A DNA stretch of 64,000 nucleotides from Panonychus citri (lineage: Eukaryota; Arthropoda; Arachnida; Trombidiformes; Tetranychidae). Positions 9,401 to 21,441 of this stretch are shown here, in pieces. Where the stretch lies: contig NW_026515539.1 of NCBI RefSeq assembly GCF_014898815.1, forward strand, positions 868,001-932,000, read 5' to 3'. The stretch's first letter is position 1. Each line of letters begins with the position of its first letter. The notes beneath the pieces were generated by a model, which was not told the DNA's origin, did not search any database, and saw nothing but the letters and a program-made list of their open reading frames with translations. The translations under genes were made by a program, and so were the position numbers.

Positions 9401-11611
9401 AGGGAAAATATCTTTGGAATTATTGAAGATTCATCGAAACCAAGAGGATTCGCTGCTTGGCTTAACCCGAAAGCGGCCTTATCTCTACCGTTGTCCATCA
9501 GTGCTTGGCAAAATGCGCTGATACGTAGTCTTGGTGATGGAAAACGGAATCAATCCAAAGTCTCAATAACTTACAAATCGATGCCGAATCGATATACTAC
9601 TGAGCCTTATTACAAATCTGTTATAGCTAAAATTGTATCAGGTTTTTTCTCTCCAATTGCCTTTAGTCTAATCGCTGTCTCTTATTTCCTCTTCCCTTCA
9701 ACTGAAGCTCAAAATAAGGTTTGTAACTTTCATATTGATATTAGATAATAAGAGATTAATTTACTTTTTCAATTAGTGTAATTTAATCCAAAAGATGAAT
9801 GGTATAAGACCCTCAATGTTCTGGTCAAGTCATTATGCTTTTGATTTCTGTTATCATCTTATTGTAACAGTTGTTATCTTCATTTCGATTAGCATTGTTG
9901 ATCAATTTCCATTTGTTGCATTCAAGGTTGTCGGTGAGTTAATTAATCCTTCAAATGTTTAAATTACCTTCTAATTATATCATTTCAATTCCTTAAACAA
10001 TCAGCGTCCATCTTCGTATTATTGATACTTTTTGGTATTGCGTCGATTCCGTTGTTTTATTTATTCTCATTTCTGCCTTTGACAACTGATGGCGGATTCT
10101 CATTATTGGTATCGATTTCACTTATTGGTACTCTTGTCAGTTCAGGATTAGCAACATCTCTATCGATGTTCGACGAGGTGAAATCTCTTTATGTACTGCT
10201 TGGAGACTTATTCCCACCATTTGCAGCTTCTTTTGGACTATTGAAAATTTATTCTTCAACAACATTGGAGACTAATTGTGAAAAGATTGATGCTTGTCCT
10301 AATGGAAATCATGTGTCTATGCAATATTGTTGCAACGAAGATCTGAGTTACAAGCGATTTACTATTTTCACCATGAGTGATAGTGGAATTGGCACTGAAG
10401 TAATCATGCTTATAGTTGATACTGTTTTGTACACATTGGTATTGATCATTCTGGATATGAACTTGCATCGATTTGGATATTGGTACGAATCGATTCGTGC
10501 AAGATTATCATCAGATGGAAAATCCGAAAATGGTGTTGAAGATGAAGATGTAGTACGAGAAAGAGATTGAGTAAAACAATTGATTGGTTCAAATGGAATA
10601 CGAAATGAAGCTTTAATTGTTGATGGTTTAACTAAAGATTTTGGTTCATTTCGAGCTGTTGATAGGATTACTTTCGGTGTACATAAAGCAGAGTGTTTTG
10701 GTTTGTTGGGTGTTAATGGTGCAGGTAAAACAACAACATTCCGAATGTTAACTGGAGATATTATGGTTACTTCGGGAGATGGTTATGTGGGAGGATATTC
10801 ATTGCGAAAAGATTTACTCAATTTCCAACAATCAATAAGTTATTGTCCACAATTTGATGCGCTACTTGACAATTTAACTCCAGTGGAAAGTTTAATGTTA
10901 TTTGCACGAATCAGGGGAATGCCTGAAAGTAAAGTAAAGGATAATGTAAATTATATAATTGAATCAACTGATTTAACTTCATTCGCCAACACATGTAATC
11001 AGAATCTAAGTGGTGGTAATAAGAGGAAATTATCATTGGCCATTGCATCTATTGCTAAACCAGAGGTGATTTTCTTGGATGAACCAACCACAGGTGTAGA
11101 TCCAGCATCGAGACGGAAAATATGGTCCACATTGATTCATCTTCGTGATACAAGTGGATCATCAATTGTACTAACCAGTCACTCTATGGATGAATGTGAA
11201 GCCTTATGTTCACGAATCGGTATAATGGCTCGAGGCAATTTCAAGTGTCTTGGTTCATCTCAACATTTAAAAGAAAAGTTTGGACTTGGATTTACATTGA
11301 TAATTAAAATGACTCAATCCAATCAATCGGTCCAAACCAATCAACAATCCAATCAACAACCTAATCAATCGGTCCAATCCAATCAACAATTGGATAAAAT
11401 TAAAAGATGGATGGTCGAGAAATTCCCTTCGTCCATTTTGAGAGATGTTCATCAAACTATTCTTCATTATCATATAACGGACACTTCACTTCGTTGGGGT
11501 GAAATGTTGAGGTGTTTAGATGAAGCAAAACGATTATTGCCCATTGAAGATTTTACTTTAACTGGAACAACATTAGAACAAATTTTCTTATCATTTGCTA
11601 AGCAAACTTAA
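6413..11611 (+). pseudogene. ABCA full transporter copy 1, in-frame TGA
   Basis: Exons 6413-9718, 9777-9933 and 10005-11611 join in frame to about 1,690 codons, typical for ABCA transporters, which move lipids or hydrophobic compounds across membranes. Order: TM helix near residue 30, a large extracellular loop, TM bundle 1, NBD1 (GHNGAGKTTT; LSGGMRRRL; H-loop TTHFMEE), TMD2, NBD2 (GVNGAGKTTTF; LSGGNKRKL; FLDEPTTGVDP). TGA at 10568-10570 (about codon 1343) replaces the CGA found in copy 2 (CGA/Arg also in copies 3 and 4), cutting off NBD2. The NBD1 Walker B reads LILEEP at 8456-8458 where the other copies have LILDEP. Start ATG 6413 is supported by the matching N-terminus of copy 4. Poly(A) signal at 11680. 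Probably a recent pseudogene unless the stop is read through or is an allele. Confidence 0.85.
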
Positions 11612-12542
11612 CTTTAATTATTCTCATTACAGTTTCATTCATTAACATCAATTATCATTTTTTTAAAATCTATTTAATCAATAAACATTTAAGATTCACT
11701 AAGATCAATTATATTTCATATCAGTCAGTTATCATTTATCTCTCACACTACGAGCTTCTTTAAGTAACAATCAACTAAATATGAAAATCATTTTATATTA
11801 CATTGTACATTGTATATCGGTAAATTAGTATTTATGTAAATTTTTTTTCTAGTTTTCGAAAATTTCTTCAAATGACGTTTAATTGTGATATATGCATAAT
11901 AATCTCTGTGACCATGACCTTGAAAGATGGTAGTCAAAGCTAGTGAAATTGGACGTAGGTGACCATATCTTCATTTTCAGGTAAGATCGAACTGCATTAC
12001 CTGCTCCCATTTTCCATTTAAATGATACACCCTTTATTTCTTAGAATTTTCGTAATAACTTTTATCTACCTTTCAAAAAGCATTACATTTAATCGTGAAA
12101 TTGATAACATTAATCTCTTGTATCTATTATTAATACAATCCTTATTAATACTTTAACCTTATCTGTTGATTGCTGATCAATTTGATAGTATTAATAAAAA
12201 CCAAGCAACGGTTAATTAAATATCTACTTGATTTAATAACCATGAATAATTTTCCGTAGTAAAAATAGCAATGATTAGATTGTACAATTAAATTATCTTA
12301 GTTTTTGTTCAATCATCTTCTCTCATTAATTGATTTCATTGTAACAATCAATCTTTTTTTTTATTAACCAGTTTGTGTTGTGATTTATTAATTTATTGGT
12401 CTAGTCAATTTCACCGAGAGTAAATGAATAATGAACATAAATTTTCGTGAACTTTGCTATTGAATCTTAAATAAGTGATTTCATACAATAGAGCTGTAAG
12501 TTGATTGTGATAATTACAAGCTTTGAAAGGTTTTATTTAAAA
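11612..12542. other. Intergenic between ABCA copies 1 and 2
   Basis: The first 110 bp match the 3' flanks of the other ABCA copies, including the poly(A) signal. About 11785-11960 is a diverged copy of the repeat found at 4960-5650 and 18150-18350. The remainder is AT-rich sequence upstream of copy 2 with no gene. Confidence 0.5.
11680..11685 (+). terminator. Poly(A) signal AATAAA, ABCA copy 1
   Basis: AATAAA lies about 70 bp after the stop codon, in a 3' flank conserved with copies 2, 3 and 4. Confidence 0.5.
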
Positions 12543-15500
12543 ATGAGATCGTTACATTGGGAACAATTTAAATCTATGTACAAAAAGGATTGGCTCATAC
12601 GAAGGCGACATTATATTGTTACATTTTTCGAGCTTTTTTTACCAATCGCTTTGATCGGTGTTCATCTTTACTCATTACCCGATCCTGATCAATCACCATA
12701 CCCAAAGTCTTTCGATTCATCGTCATATTTAAGTGAATCGAGTGCTTCTCAAACGACGAATAAATTATCTGCCCCAAGACGATTAAGTGCTAATAAAAAT
12801 GACGATTATTACTATTCTAATACATTTTATTGTTCTATCGATGGAACATCAATTTTCTACACCTTACCTGATGAATCTACACCTGATTTTATCCGATTAA
12901 CGCAACAAAAATGTGGAGTCGAAACGTTTCCTTTGGCTGGAGATAAGGAAGTGATCAAAGCTTGGGGAAATGCAATGAAATATGAATACTTCTCACAAGA
13001 AAATGGTCTTTTTTTTCACGAACTTGACCCAGTTTTGGGTAAAGCCAATTACTCGATTGGTGGTAAATCTCTTGATTATTCTGGTCCATGGATTGATATT
13101 GAATATGTGCCATTTCAAGATTATATTGGTGTACAATCGCTTATCAATCAATTGTTAGCCTTCTATCCCGACTACTCAAAGTTGGTTAGAACTGATTTAA
13201 CTTACGATTATACCGCTAAACTTTTTCAAGAGGGTAATCCTAAATCAGGTAGCATAATGATCGATACCCAATCTGATGATGAAATGAAATCAATTTCACC
13301 AGTACAAGCTACTGATTTCTATCAAGGTTACACTTTTATTGAGGTTGGTTTTCTTTATCTATCAACTATAATAACCCGACGAGTGCTTCGAGAAAAAGTA
13401 ACCAATTCGAAGGAGTTACTACGAATCATGGGTCTTAGTGATCTCATTTATTGGGCCTCACATTTGATTAATTATTTTACTCTAAGTGTCTTCCATGGAT
13501 CGATAATAACACTCATATATTCTGTATCAAGTAAAAATCCATACCCTGGTTGGAATGCTGGTATTTTCTGGTTCAATTATCTAATCAACAGTGTCACCAA
13601 TATTCTGTTCTCATTTACCTTTACAACGATACTCTCTCGTCCTGTTGTCGGTGTTTTAATTGTTCTCGTTGGTCGAACAGCTTTGGCTTATGTACCTTTC
13701 GCTGCGAAAACAGCTTCATTGTCTGTGTCATGGTTATCACCTAAGGTACTCTCTTGTTTACTTCCGAGTGGCCAGTTACATTTCTCGATTTATGATATGT
13801 TTTACTTTGGTGAAGTTGAGAAAAAAGTATCTTTCTCACAGATCTTCAAGTCTATTGATGTTTCTGATACAATTAGTTTTGGTACCATCTATCTCGTTAC
13901 TCTATTTTCTTGGATATTGTACATTTTACTCCTCTATTATCTAGATTCAGTGTGGCCATGGCAAACTGGTACCCCAAAGCCATGGCATTTTCCTATCTCA
14001 CAATTTTTATCAAGAAAAGGGGAAGATAATTCAATCGGTGGATCAGCGTTTGATATGAATGAATTACAACAAGATTCTAATCAAAACAAAATAATTAGTA
14101 ATAATGAGCCAGTACCAGAAAATTTGAAACCAAGTATTCAGTGTAACAACTTGTACAAATCATTTGGTTCTATGGGTTCGAAAAAGTTTGCCGTCAATGG
14201 AGTGAATGTTAATATTCTCAAAGGTCAAATAACTGTTCTCTTAGGTCACAATGGTGCTGGTAAAACGACCACAATGTCCATGATCACTGGAATATTAAAA
14301 CCTTCGTCTGGTAACATTTATGTCAATGGAATTGATGTTCATAAGAATACGGTAGCTGCTCGTCGATGTCTCGCTTTGTGTCCTCAACATGATTTACTAT
14401 TCGAAGATCTCACTGTTCGAGAGAATCTAGAGCTTTGTGGTGGACTTCGAGGATTAAGTCGACAGACTAAGAAAGAACTTATTCCATTGAACATGAAACG
14501 AGTAAATTTAACAGAAAAATCAAACACATTAGCAAGTAATTTATCGGGAGGAATGAGACGTCGTCTTCAATTGGCCTTGGCTCTTTCGACGGCATCAGAG
14601 ATATTGATTCTCGATGAACCAACGTCAGGTTTAGATCCAGAGTCTCGGAGACAATTGTGGGATCTTTTGTTAGAACTGAGAAAAGACTTGACAATATTAT
14701 TGACAACTCATTTTATGGAAGAAGCTGATGCATTGGGAGATCGTATAATTATCATGGGCTCAGGAAAAGTAAAATGTTCAGGATCATCGATGTTTCTTAA
14801 GAAACAGTTCGGAGCCGGATATTCAGTTCGTCTGGCTAAAGATACATGGTCATATGAACCTAGTAGATTATCAAATCAAATAAGGTTCGTTTTTTCTGAT
14901 GCACAAATAACCAACGAAACCAGTGAAGAAGTGATCTACCAGCTTAATAATAGATCCGATCAAGGGTCGACTTCAGATTTAGCAGAACTTTGTGATACTC
15001 TTGACAAGAATCAAACCTCATTAGGTATCACTTCCTATGGAATATCGGTAACAACACTTGAGGATGTTTTTCTCAAGGTCGCTGAAGATGAAAGTAATCA
15101 AACAATAATAACAATGGAAGACAAATTGTTTGAAGTTAATAAAATTCTTGATTATCAAAGATTAACTGGATCCAGATTGTTTGCTCAACGTATCAGAGGA
15201 TTAGTTATGAAAAGATTTCATTACACAAGAAGACACTTTAAGACAATTGGATTCACTATAATTCTTCCAGCCTTGGTTATGATTTTCACTTTTCTTGCCT
15301 CTCGAAATGCAATGGGATATGTTGATAAATCTTACAGGGATTATCCTTATCCCATCGAGATTAGTGCCAAACAAATCTATGGTCCTGATGTGAAAGCAGT
15401 AATTCGAGCATCATTTACTAATGAAAAAAATCAGCAGTTTATTGATGGATATCGAGAATCAATGAAAAGTTTGGGTATCCAAGTGGTTGATATAAATTCA

Positions 15501-17776
15501 TCATTAACTATTGCTGACTTTTTATTGGCAACATCGCAAAATGCTGATCAATTTATGAAAGATCATATATTCGGTATTATTGAGAAAGATCCATCGGACA
15601 CTCATTCCTATTCAAAGTCAGCATTTAGTTTATGGTACAATCCAAAAGCTTCATTATCGTTGCCGTTGACGGTTGATGCTTATACAAATACTTTGCTAAG
15701 AGTGAAAAGACCTGAGCTAAAGTCACCTTCGTTGTACACAACATACATGCCGATGCCAAATCGTCAAACATCACAGCCCAAATATAAATCAATTGTCGCT
15801 CGAATTTTGTCAGCTCTTTTTAGTCCCGTTGCTTTTTGTCTCATCGCTGTTTCATATTTCCTATTCCCTTCAACAGAATCTCAAAATAAGGTCAGTTTAC
15901 AAATGAATATCATTTTTTGTCTGAAAACTAATGATAAACTAATTCTGATTGTTTCCACAGGCAAATTTAATTCAGAAAATGAGTGGAATCAAAGCTCCAG
16001 TATTTTGGTTTAGTCATTACATTTTCGATCTAAGTTATCACATGATAATATTTCTAGTCGTATTTATATCAATTATCATCATCGATCAATTTCTTTTCAT
16101 AAGTTTTAAAACTTTCGGTAAGTTTTCACAACTCTTTCCTACTTTTTATCGATTTATCTGAACAATGTCAACCTAATAATATTATTTTCATTGTACATTT
16201 AGTTTGCTTCGTGATACTTTTCATATTATATGGATTGGCATCGATTCCATTGTTCTATCTATTCTCATTTTTACCTGTGGCTCCTGATAGTGGATTCTCA
16301 TTACTAGCAAATATCTCACTTGCTAGTACTCTTATTGGTTCGGGATTAGCTGCGAGTCTTGTGGCTTTTGGACAATTGAAATCGATTCACGTCTTTATTG
16401 GTAACTTATTCCTCCATTTGCAATGTCATTTGGATTGTCCAAAATCTATGGGTCGATTAAATTGTTCACTGAATGTAAAAAGATCAATGCTTGTCCGGAC
16501 GGGAACATATTTGCTCGTGATATTTGTTGTGCAAACAATGCAACTTACATACCATATGAACCTTTTGCATGGAAAAATGATGGAATTTATCCGGAAATAG
16601 TGATGCTTATTGTTGACACTATTTTGTACACATTGGTATTGATAATTCTGGATATGAACTTACATCGACTTGGATATTGGTACGAATCGATTCGTGCAAG
16701 ATTATCATCAGATGGAAAATCCGAAAATGGTGTTGAAGATGAAGATGTAGTACGAGAGAGAGATCGAGTAAAACAATTGATTGGTTCAAATGGAATACGA
16801 AATGAAGCTTTAATTGTTGATGGTTTAACTAAAGATTTTGGTTCATTTCGAGCTGTTGATAGGATTACTTTCGGTGTACATAAAGCAGAGTGTTTTGGTT
16901 TGTTGGGTGTTAATGGTGCAGGTAAAACAACAACATTCCGAATGTTAACTGGAGATATTATGGTTACTTCAGGAGATGGTTATGGGAGGATATTCATTGC
17001 GAAAAGATTTACTCAATTTCCAACAATCAATAAGTTATTGTCCACAATTTGATGCGCTACTTGACAATTTAACTCCAGTGGAAAGTTTAATGTTATTTGC
17101 ACGAATCAGGGGAATGCCTGAAAGTAAAGTAAAGGATAATGTAAATTATATAATTGAATCAACTGATTTAACTTCATTCGCCAACACATGTAATCAGAAT
17201 CTAAGTGGTGGTAATAAGAGGAAATTATCATTGGCCATTGCATCTATTGCTAAACCAGAGGTGATTTTCTTGGATGAACCAACCACCGGTGTAGATCCAG
17301 CATCGAGACGGAAAATATGGTCCACATTGATTCATCTTCGTGATACAAGTGGATCATCAATTGTACTAACCAGTCACTCTATGGATGAATGTGAAGCCTT
17401 ATGTTCACGAATCGGTATAATGGCTCGAGGCAATTTCAAGTGTCTTGGTTCATCTCAACATTTAAAAGAAAAGTTTGGACTTGGATTTACATTGATAATT
17501 AAAATGACTCAATCCAATCAACAATCTAATCAATCGGTCCAATCCAATCAACAATTGGATAAAATTAAAAGATGGATGGTCGAGAAATTCCCTTCGTCCA
17601 TTTTGAGAGATGTTCATCAAACTATTCTTCATTATCATATAACGGACACTTCACTTCGTTGGGGTGAAATGTTGAGGTGTTTAGATGAAGCAAAACGATT
17701 ATTGCCCATTGAAGATTTTACTTTAACTGGAACAACATTAGAACAAATTTTCTTATCATTTGCTAAACAAACTTAA
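12543..17776 (+). pseudogene. ABCA full transporter copy 2, two frameshifts
   Basis: Exons 12543-15890, 15961-16117 and 16203-17776 follow the same phases as the other copies. ATG 12543 is chosen because it aligns with the starts of copies 1 and 4; the frame is open 42 bp further upstream. NBD1 is intact (GHNGAGKTTT, LSGGMRRRL, LILDEPTSG). The N-terminal half is clearly diverged from copies 1 and 4, but NBD1 is almost identical to theirs. Exon 3 has two lesions relative to the paralogues: one base lost near 16411 (TMD2) and two bases lost near 16981 (in NBD2, just after Walker A). Between them the frame differs, so a stop at 16600 or 17052 is reached. Otherwise the coding signal stays good to the end, so the damage looks recent. 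Poly(A) signal at 17845. Confidence 0.85.
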
Positions 17777-19200
17777 CATTAATTATTCTCATTACAGTTT
17801 CATTCATTAACATCAATTATCATTTTTTTAAAATCTATTTAATCAATAAACATTTAAGATTCACTAAGATCAATCATATTCCATCGCAATGAGTTATTCT
17901 GATAATTTTATAAAGTTAAAAATCTCATTTAATCAAGTATTATGATTACTGTCTCGAAACAAACTAATCAGCTTTTTAAATGCTAAAAAGAGTCGACAAA
18001 GTAAGAAGAAATTAAAAAACCGAAAGAGACTTTATTATCCTCTAGCCTTTTCTAAATTCAACTAATAATATTTTAATTGTGCAAAACATAATTAATTCAA
18101 CAATTAATATTATTTCACACTGCGTACTTTTAATTAACAATTAATTAGGTCTACAAATCATTTTATATTACATCGGTAAAATTAATATTTAATGTGAACA
18201 AAGGTTTTCTAGTTTTCTTCAAATGACCTTGTGTGATATTTACATAATAAACTCACAAACTTGTCAGTAAACTTGATCTTCAAAATATGGCAGACTTCCA
18301 TTTACGAAATGTGTTACATTGCGAGGTTATTATCGCAGACAGTTTAATCACAATATAATCAATAATTTTTCTAATGCTGTCACGGCAAGGCGGACAACTA
18401 TATTTTTTTAATACAATCAATTCTTATCTGCATCTCTTTTTTAATCAATTTTCAAAAAGATCTTCAAGTTTAAGGTAATCTTCGTTTTCCACTTTTTGAT
18501 TCGCATAGTTTCGAGCCACTGTAATTCGACATCAAAAACATAAAGATACATTACTTTACTCGTAACCTGTTTCAGCTTAATTTTACTGAAGGATGTTACG
18601 AATAACAAGTGACGCATCTCTAGTAATGGCTAGTTGCTAAAAACTAGTTATTTTTTGCCAAGAATAAAGTATTGGCTAACAATTTCAAGTGTGAATAATG
18701 AATTGTGATACGAGAATTTTATGTTTTGTTTTAATAAATTAGAGCTTGTTGTTTGATTATCGATGTTTGAAAAACTAGTCGATTACTAGTTACATTTGAA
18801 ATCTAATTTTCAATTAATGCATAAAACAAAAACATTCCATTTCGGAAATTTTCATATTTTCTCATGGGTTCATATACATTTTGATTGTTGACTTCTTTAA
18901 ATCCGTTCTCAGTCTTTATTATGGCAAATACATGCGCTCCCACAACAGTAGTAGTTATAGAACCTCCGCTTCTGAGCCACTCAAAAAGCGGAAGTGGGGC
19001 AAGAATTAGCCAGAAACTGAAAGGGGGAAAATAATAAATGAATAATAATACCAATTGAAATTCCCGCTCTTTTAATATCGATGATACTGGATTCACTTTT
19101 TCATGAAGATTTTTGTTGACATTTTTTTATCTCTCATTCATCGCGTGATTTTTTCTTTTCTGCTGAAATCTTTGTTTAATTGCATTTGTTCATTATAATA
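17777..19200. other. Spacer after ABCA copy 2, duplicated flank
   Basis: 17777-18150 matches, in inverted orientation, the 3' flank of ABCA copy 4 (33117-33488). 18150-18350 repeats sequence found at 4960-5650, including TGCGAGGTTATTATCGCAGA at 5618 and 18308. 18966-18991 is a TIR-element end. No supported gene. Confidence 0.5.
17845..17850 (+). terminator. Poly(A) signal AATAAA, ABCA copy 2
   Basis: AATAAA about 70 bp after the stop, in the 3' flank shared by all four copies. Confidence 0.45.
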
Positions 19201-20359
19201 ATGTATTTTTTTAAATTATCAATCATTTATTTGTTCATTCTGGGTGAGAATTTTATTAGAAAGTTTTTTATACTAAAACTAATTTTGTATCATTTTTCAT
19301 AAATTTAAGCTATGGTTTATGAAGACAACCTTGATTCATCAACCATGGAAGATAACACAAATAACCTTCAAAGAGACCCTGGTGAGTTGCTTTAACCAAA
19401 ACATAGGCTATTTTAAATCATTTTTATTGTCAGAATTGACAAGGTTTATACAAATTGATGATTTATTGATGGAATGGGGTGACCCTCATTAATAGAAAAA
19501 AAACCACGTACCCATTTTTGATTGAAAAACACAATTAAAACTCCTATACAAAAATTTTCTCAACAATCTGAATGATAGCGTAGTGGTAAGACATTTACTT
19601 TGTGTATGCAAGGGTATACGTTCAAATCACGGTTGTGACATTTTTTTTGCAATAGAGCATTGCTAGGGTTATAAACATTAATTATGAAAATTTTTCTGCA
19701 TTAGACATTGGTCAACAAAACGAGAACTCTCAAACAGCTGAACCGGAACCTAACCACGGAAACGACGATGAAAGTGCTGAACTCGAAGCAATCAGAGAGC
19801 AGGAGAACCGTCTTAATTTGATGAAAGAGGCTCGTCAAGCGAGATTAGAGAAGAGAATCACAGCTCCATCGAATATTGAAACTGCTTCTAATGGTGAGTT
19901 TTAAGGATGCACTTAGATGATTGTTAGAATGAGTAACAATAGATTATGTTGAACTCATCAGCGAAAGATGATATGGGTGTCAAATGATGACTACTAGTAA
20001 TAGTATTGATAGTTATGAATTTCATCTCAATCAGATTTGGTAAATAGGTTTTATGACAATAGAACCTTTACCTTAACTTATTGATGAAGCAATAATAGAT
20101 TATGTTCAACTCATCAGCGAAAGATGATTAGGGTGTCAAATGATGACTACTAGTGATAGTATTGATAGTTATGAATTTCATCTCAATCAGATTTGGTAAT
20201 TAAGTTTCTCATCATTTCTCATTTTCGATAGAATCCGAGAGTTCAGACCATTTGACAATCAATACGTCTACTGCAAGCCCAAACGATGGTGCTGATCTAA
20301 ATAATGTTCAAGCTTCAACATCATCAACTGTTAATCACAATAACAATCAACTGATCTGA
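19201..20359 (+). CDS. Putative secreted acidic low-complexity protein
   Basis: Four exons join in frame: 19201-19243, 19310-19381, 19705-19893 and 20232-20359, all with GT-AG borders (donors GGTGAG at exons 1, 2 and 3). The first exon encodes a short hydrophobic signal-like segment (MYFFKLSIIYLFIL). The mature part, about 125 residues, is rich in E, D, N, S and T, with a central charged helix (ELEAIREQENRLNLMKEARQ). No cysteines or known domain. A small secreted or salivary-type protein is possible but unproven. The second intron contains a tRNA-like element and the third contains a tandem duplication (separate entries). The exon calls rest on splice signals and frame continuity only. Confidence 0.45.
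19568..19652 (+). repeat. tRNA-like (SINE-like) sequence in intron
   Basis: TAGCGTAGTGGT resembles a Pol III A box, and GTTCAAATCAC, about 40 bp downstream, resembles a B box. A run of T follows, as in Pol III terminators. The 5' end does not pair with GTTGTGAC at the 3' end, so the acceptor stem is missing. This is a tRNA-derived repeat or tRNA pseudogene rather than a working tRNA. Confidence 0.4.
19934..20202. repeat. Direct duplication of about 110 bp in intron
   Basis: The segment at about 19937-20042 is repeated with few changes at about 20093-20198 (both contain ACTCATCAGCGAAAGATGAT and TCATCTCAATCAGATTTGGT). It lies in intron 3 of the acidic-protein gene. Confidence 0.7.
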
Positions 20360-20882
20360 TCGAAGGAACGACCTCTAGGAGCTTAAGACCAAGGACTGCA
20401 CATAAATTACATTTTGGGACAATTCATAAGTAATTATTATTTACTCATCATTTTGTTTTTCTGTTTTTTTCTTTTCAGGTGCCCTACAAGGTTAACACCT
20501 CCACGTGGTGTAGGGCGGATGCTTACTTTAAGCAACTAAGTTAACCAATTTTATCTTTAAACTTATCAATAAATTATTACTTTAAGTACTCAAGATTATC
20601 CCCAGGATAATATTTTTAATTCATTGCTAGCCCCCAGGTTATAATCATGATCCATATTAATGGTATTAAGATGTTGCAATTGGTTTAATTATCCCCTAAG
20701 GATAGGATTAATGGATTATCTTAAAAAGAGTTTCAATGTATATAATTTATATGCTCCGGGCAAAGATTGATGATAAAGATAAGTTGTTTAAATTGAATAA
20801 AAAGAAGACTGCTTTAATCGTTATCCTTCACTTTGATATTATCCTTATCTTGTGAACCTTCAACGTATATTAAAGCTTTGAA
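20360..20882. other. Spacer with a long-armed hairpin
   Basis: No gene seen. GCCCTACA at 20481-20488 pairs with TGTAGGGC at 20509-20516 directly behind an acceptor-like CTTTTCAG. The remainder is AT-rich with two CCCC-containing short motifs near 20597 and 20632. Confidence 0.45.
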
Positions 20883-21237
20883 ATGGTGAGTTTTTTTCTT
20901 TTACTCTTTTTAACCTCATTTTTATAAATATCATTTTTCTTTTTCTTTTTTCTTTTCTTAGGACTTCTCGTATAAAACAGTGAATTTAAACGACGATACT
21001 TTCTGGAAAATTCTTTTTCAAATAAGGAAAGCCGTTGTTCGCTATAATCATATTGATTTACATGCAATGCACCGGTCCTTTGTATCATACTACGATTCCA
21101 TAAAAACACTGGAATTAAAACTTCAAACCAACGGAAAGGACGAATGGCAAAACCTATGGTTAAAAACAGAAATAGATTATTATAAAGAACAGCTGTGGGA
21201 TGATTTTATTCTCATTAAAAAATGTGTATTTTTTTAG
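20883..21237 (+). CDS. Small lineage-specific protein A, intron after ATG
   Basis: The start codon ATG 20883-20885 is followed at once by a donor GTGAG. A pyrimidine-rich intron ends at TTCTTAG, and exon 2 runs 20962-21237. The product is about 92 residues with no known domain. It is predicted helical, with the motif KTLELKLQTNGKDEWQNLW followed by KTEIDYY. This motif is shared with protein B next to it (KLLEIEMRFNGRSEWENMW), so the two are tandem paralogues. No signal peptide or membrane segment. The start is inferred, since no other ATG precedes the conserved region in a suitable place. Confidence 0.5.
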
Positions 21238-21441
21238 AGTCAGCAAATTGAATTAATTAATATTAAATAAATAAAGATTGGATTGATTTTATTGTCAAAT
21301 ATTTTATTTCACAATCGCGGCATCCTTGAGTTATAGTGAAAAAACCTTCAAAAAAGATATAAAAGAAAAAATAAGTCAAAGAAAAATATCAGAGCAAGTT
21401 TATACCTTTAAAAGTACGTTTTAATTCATAATTAACAAATA

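Noticed and set aside
18803..19096. 97-codon minus-strand frame
   Set aside because: It runs across a TIR-family end (18966-18991), has no known motif and no splice support; probably chance.
19568..19652. Functional tRNA gene
   Set aside because: The acceptor stem and T stem do not pair, so it was listed only as a tRNA-like repeat.
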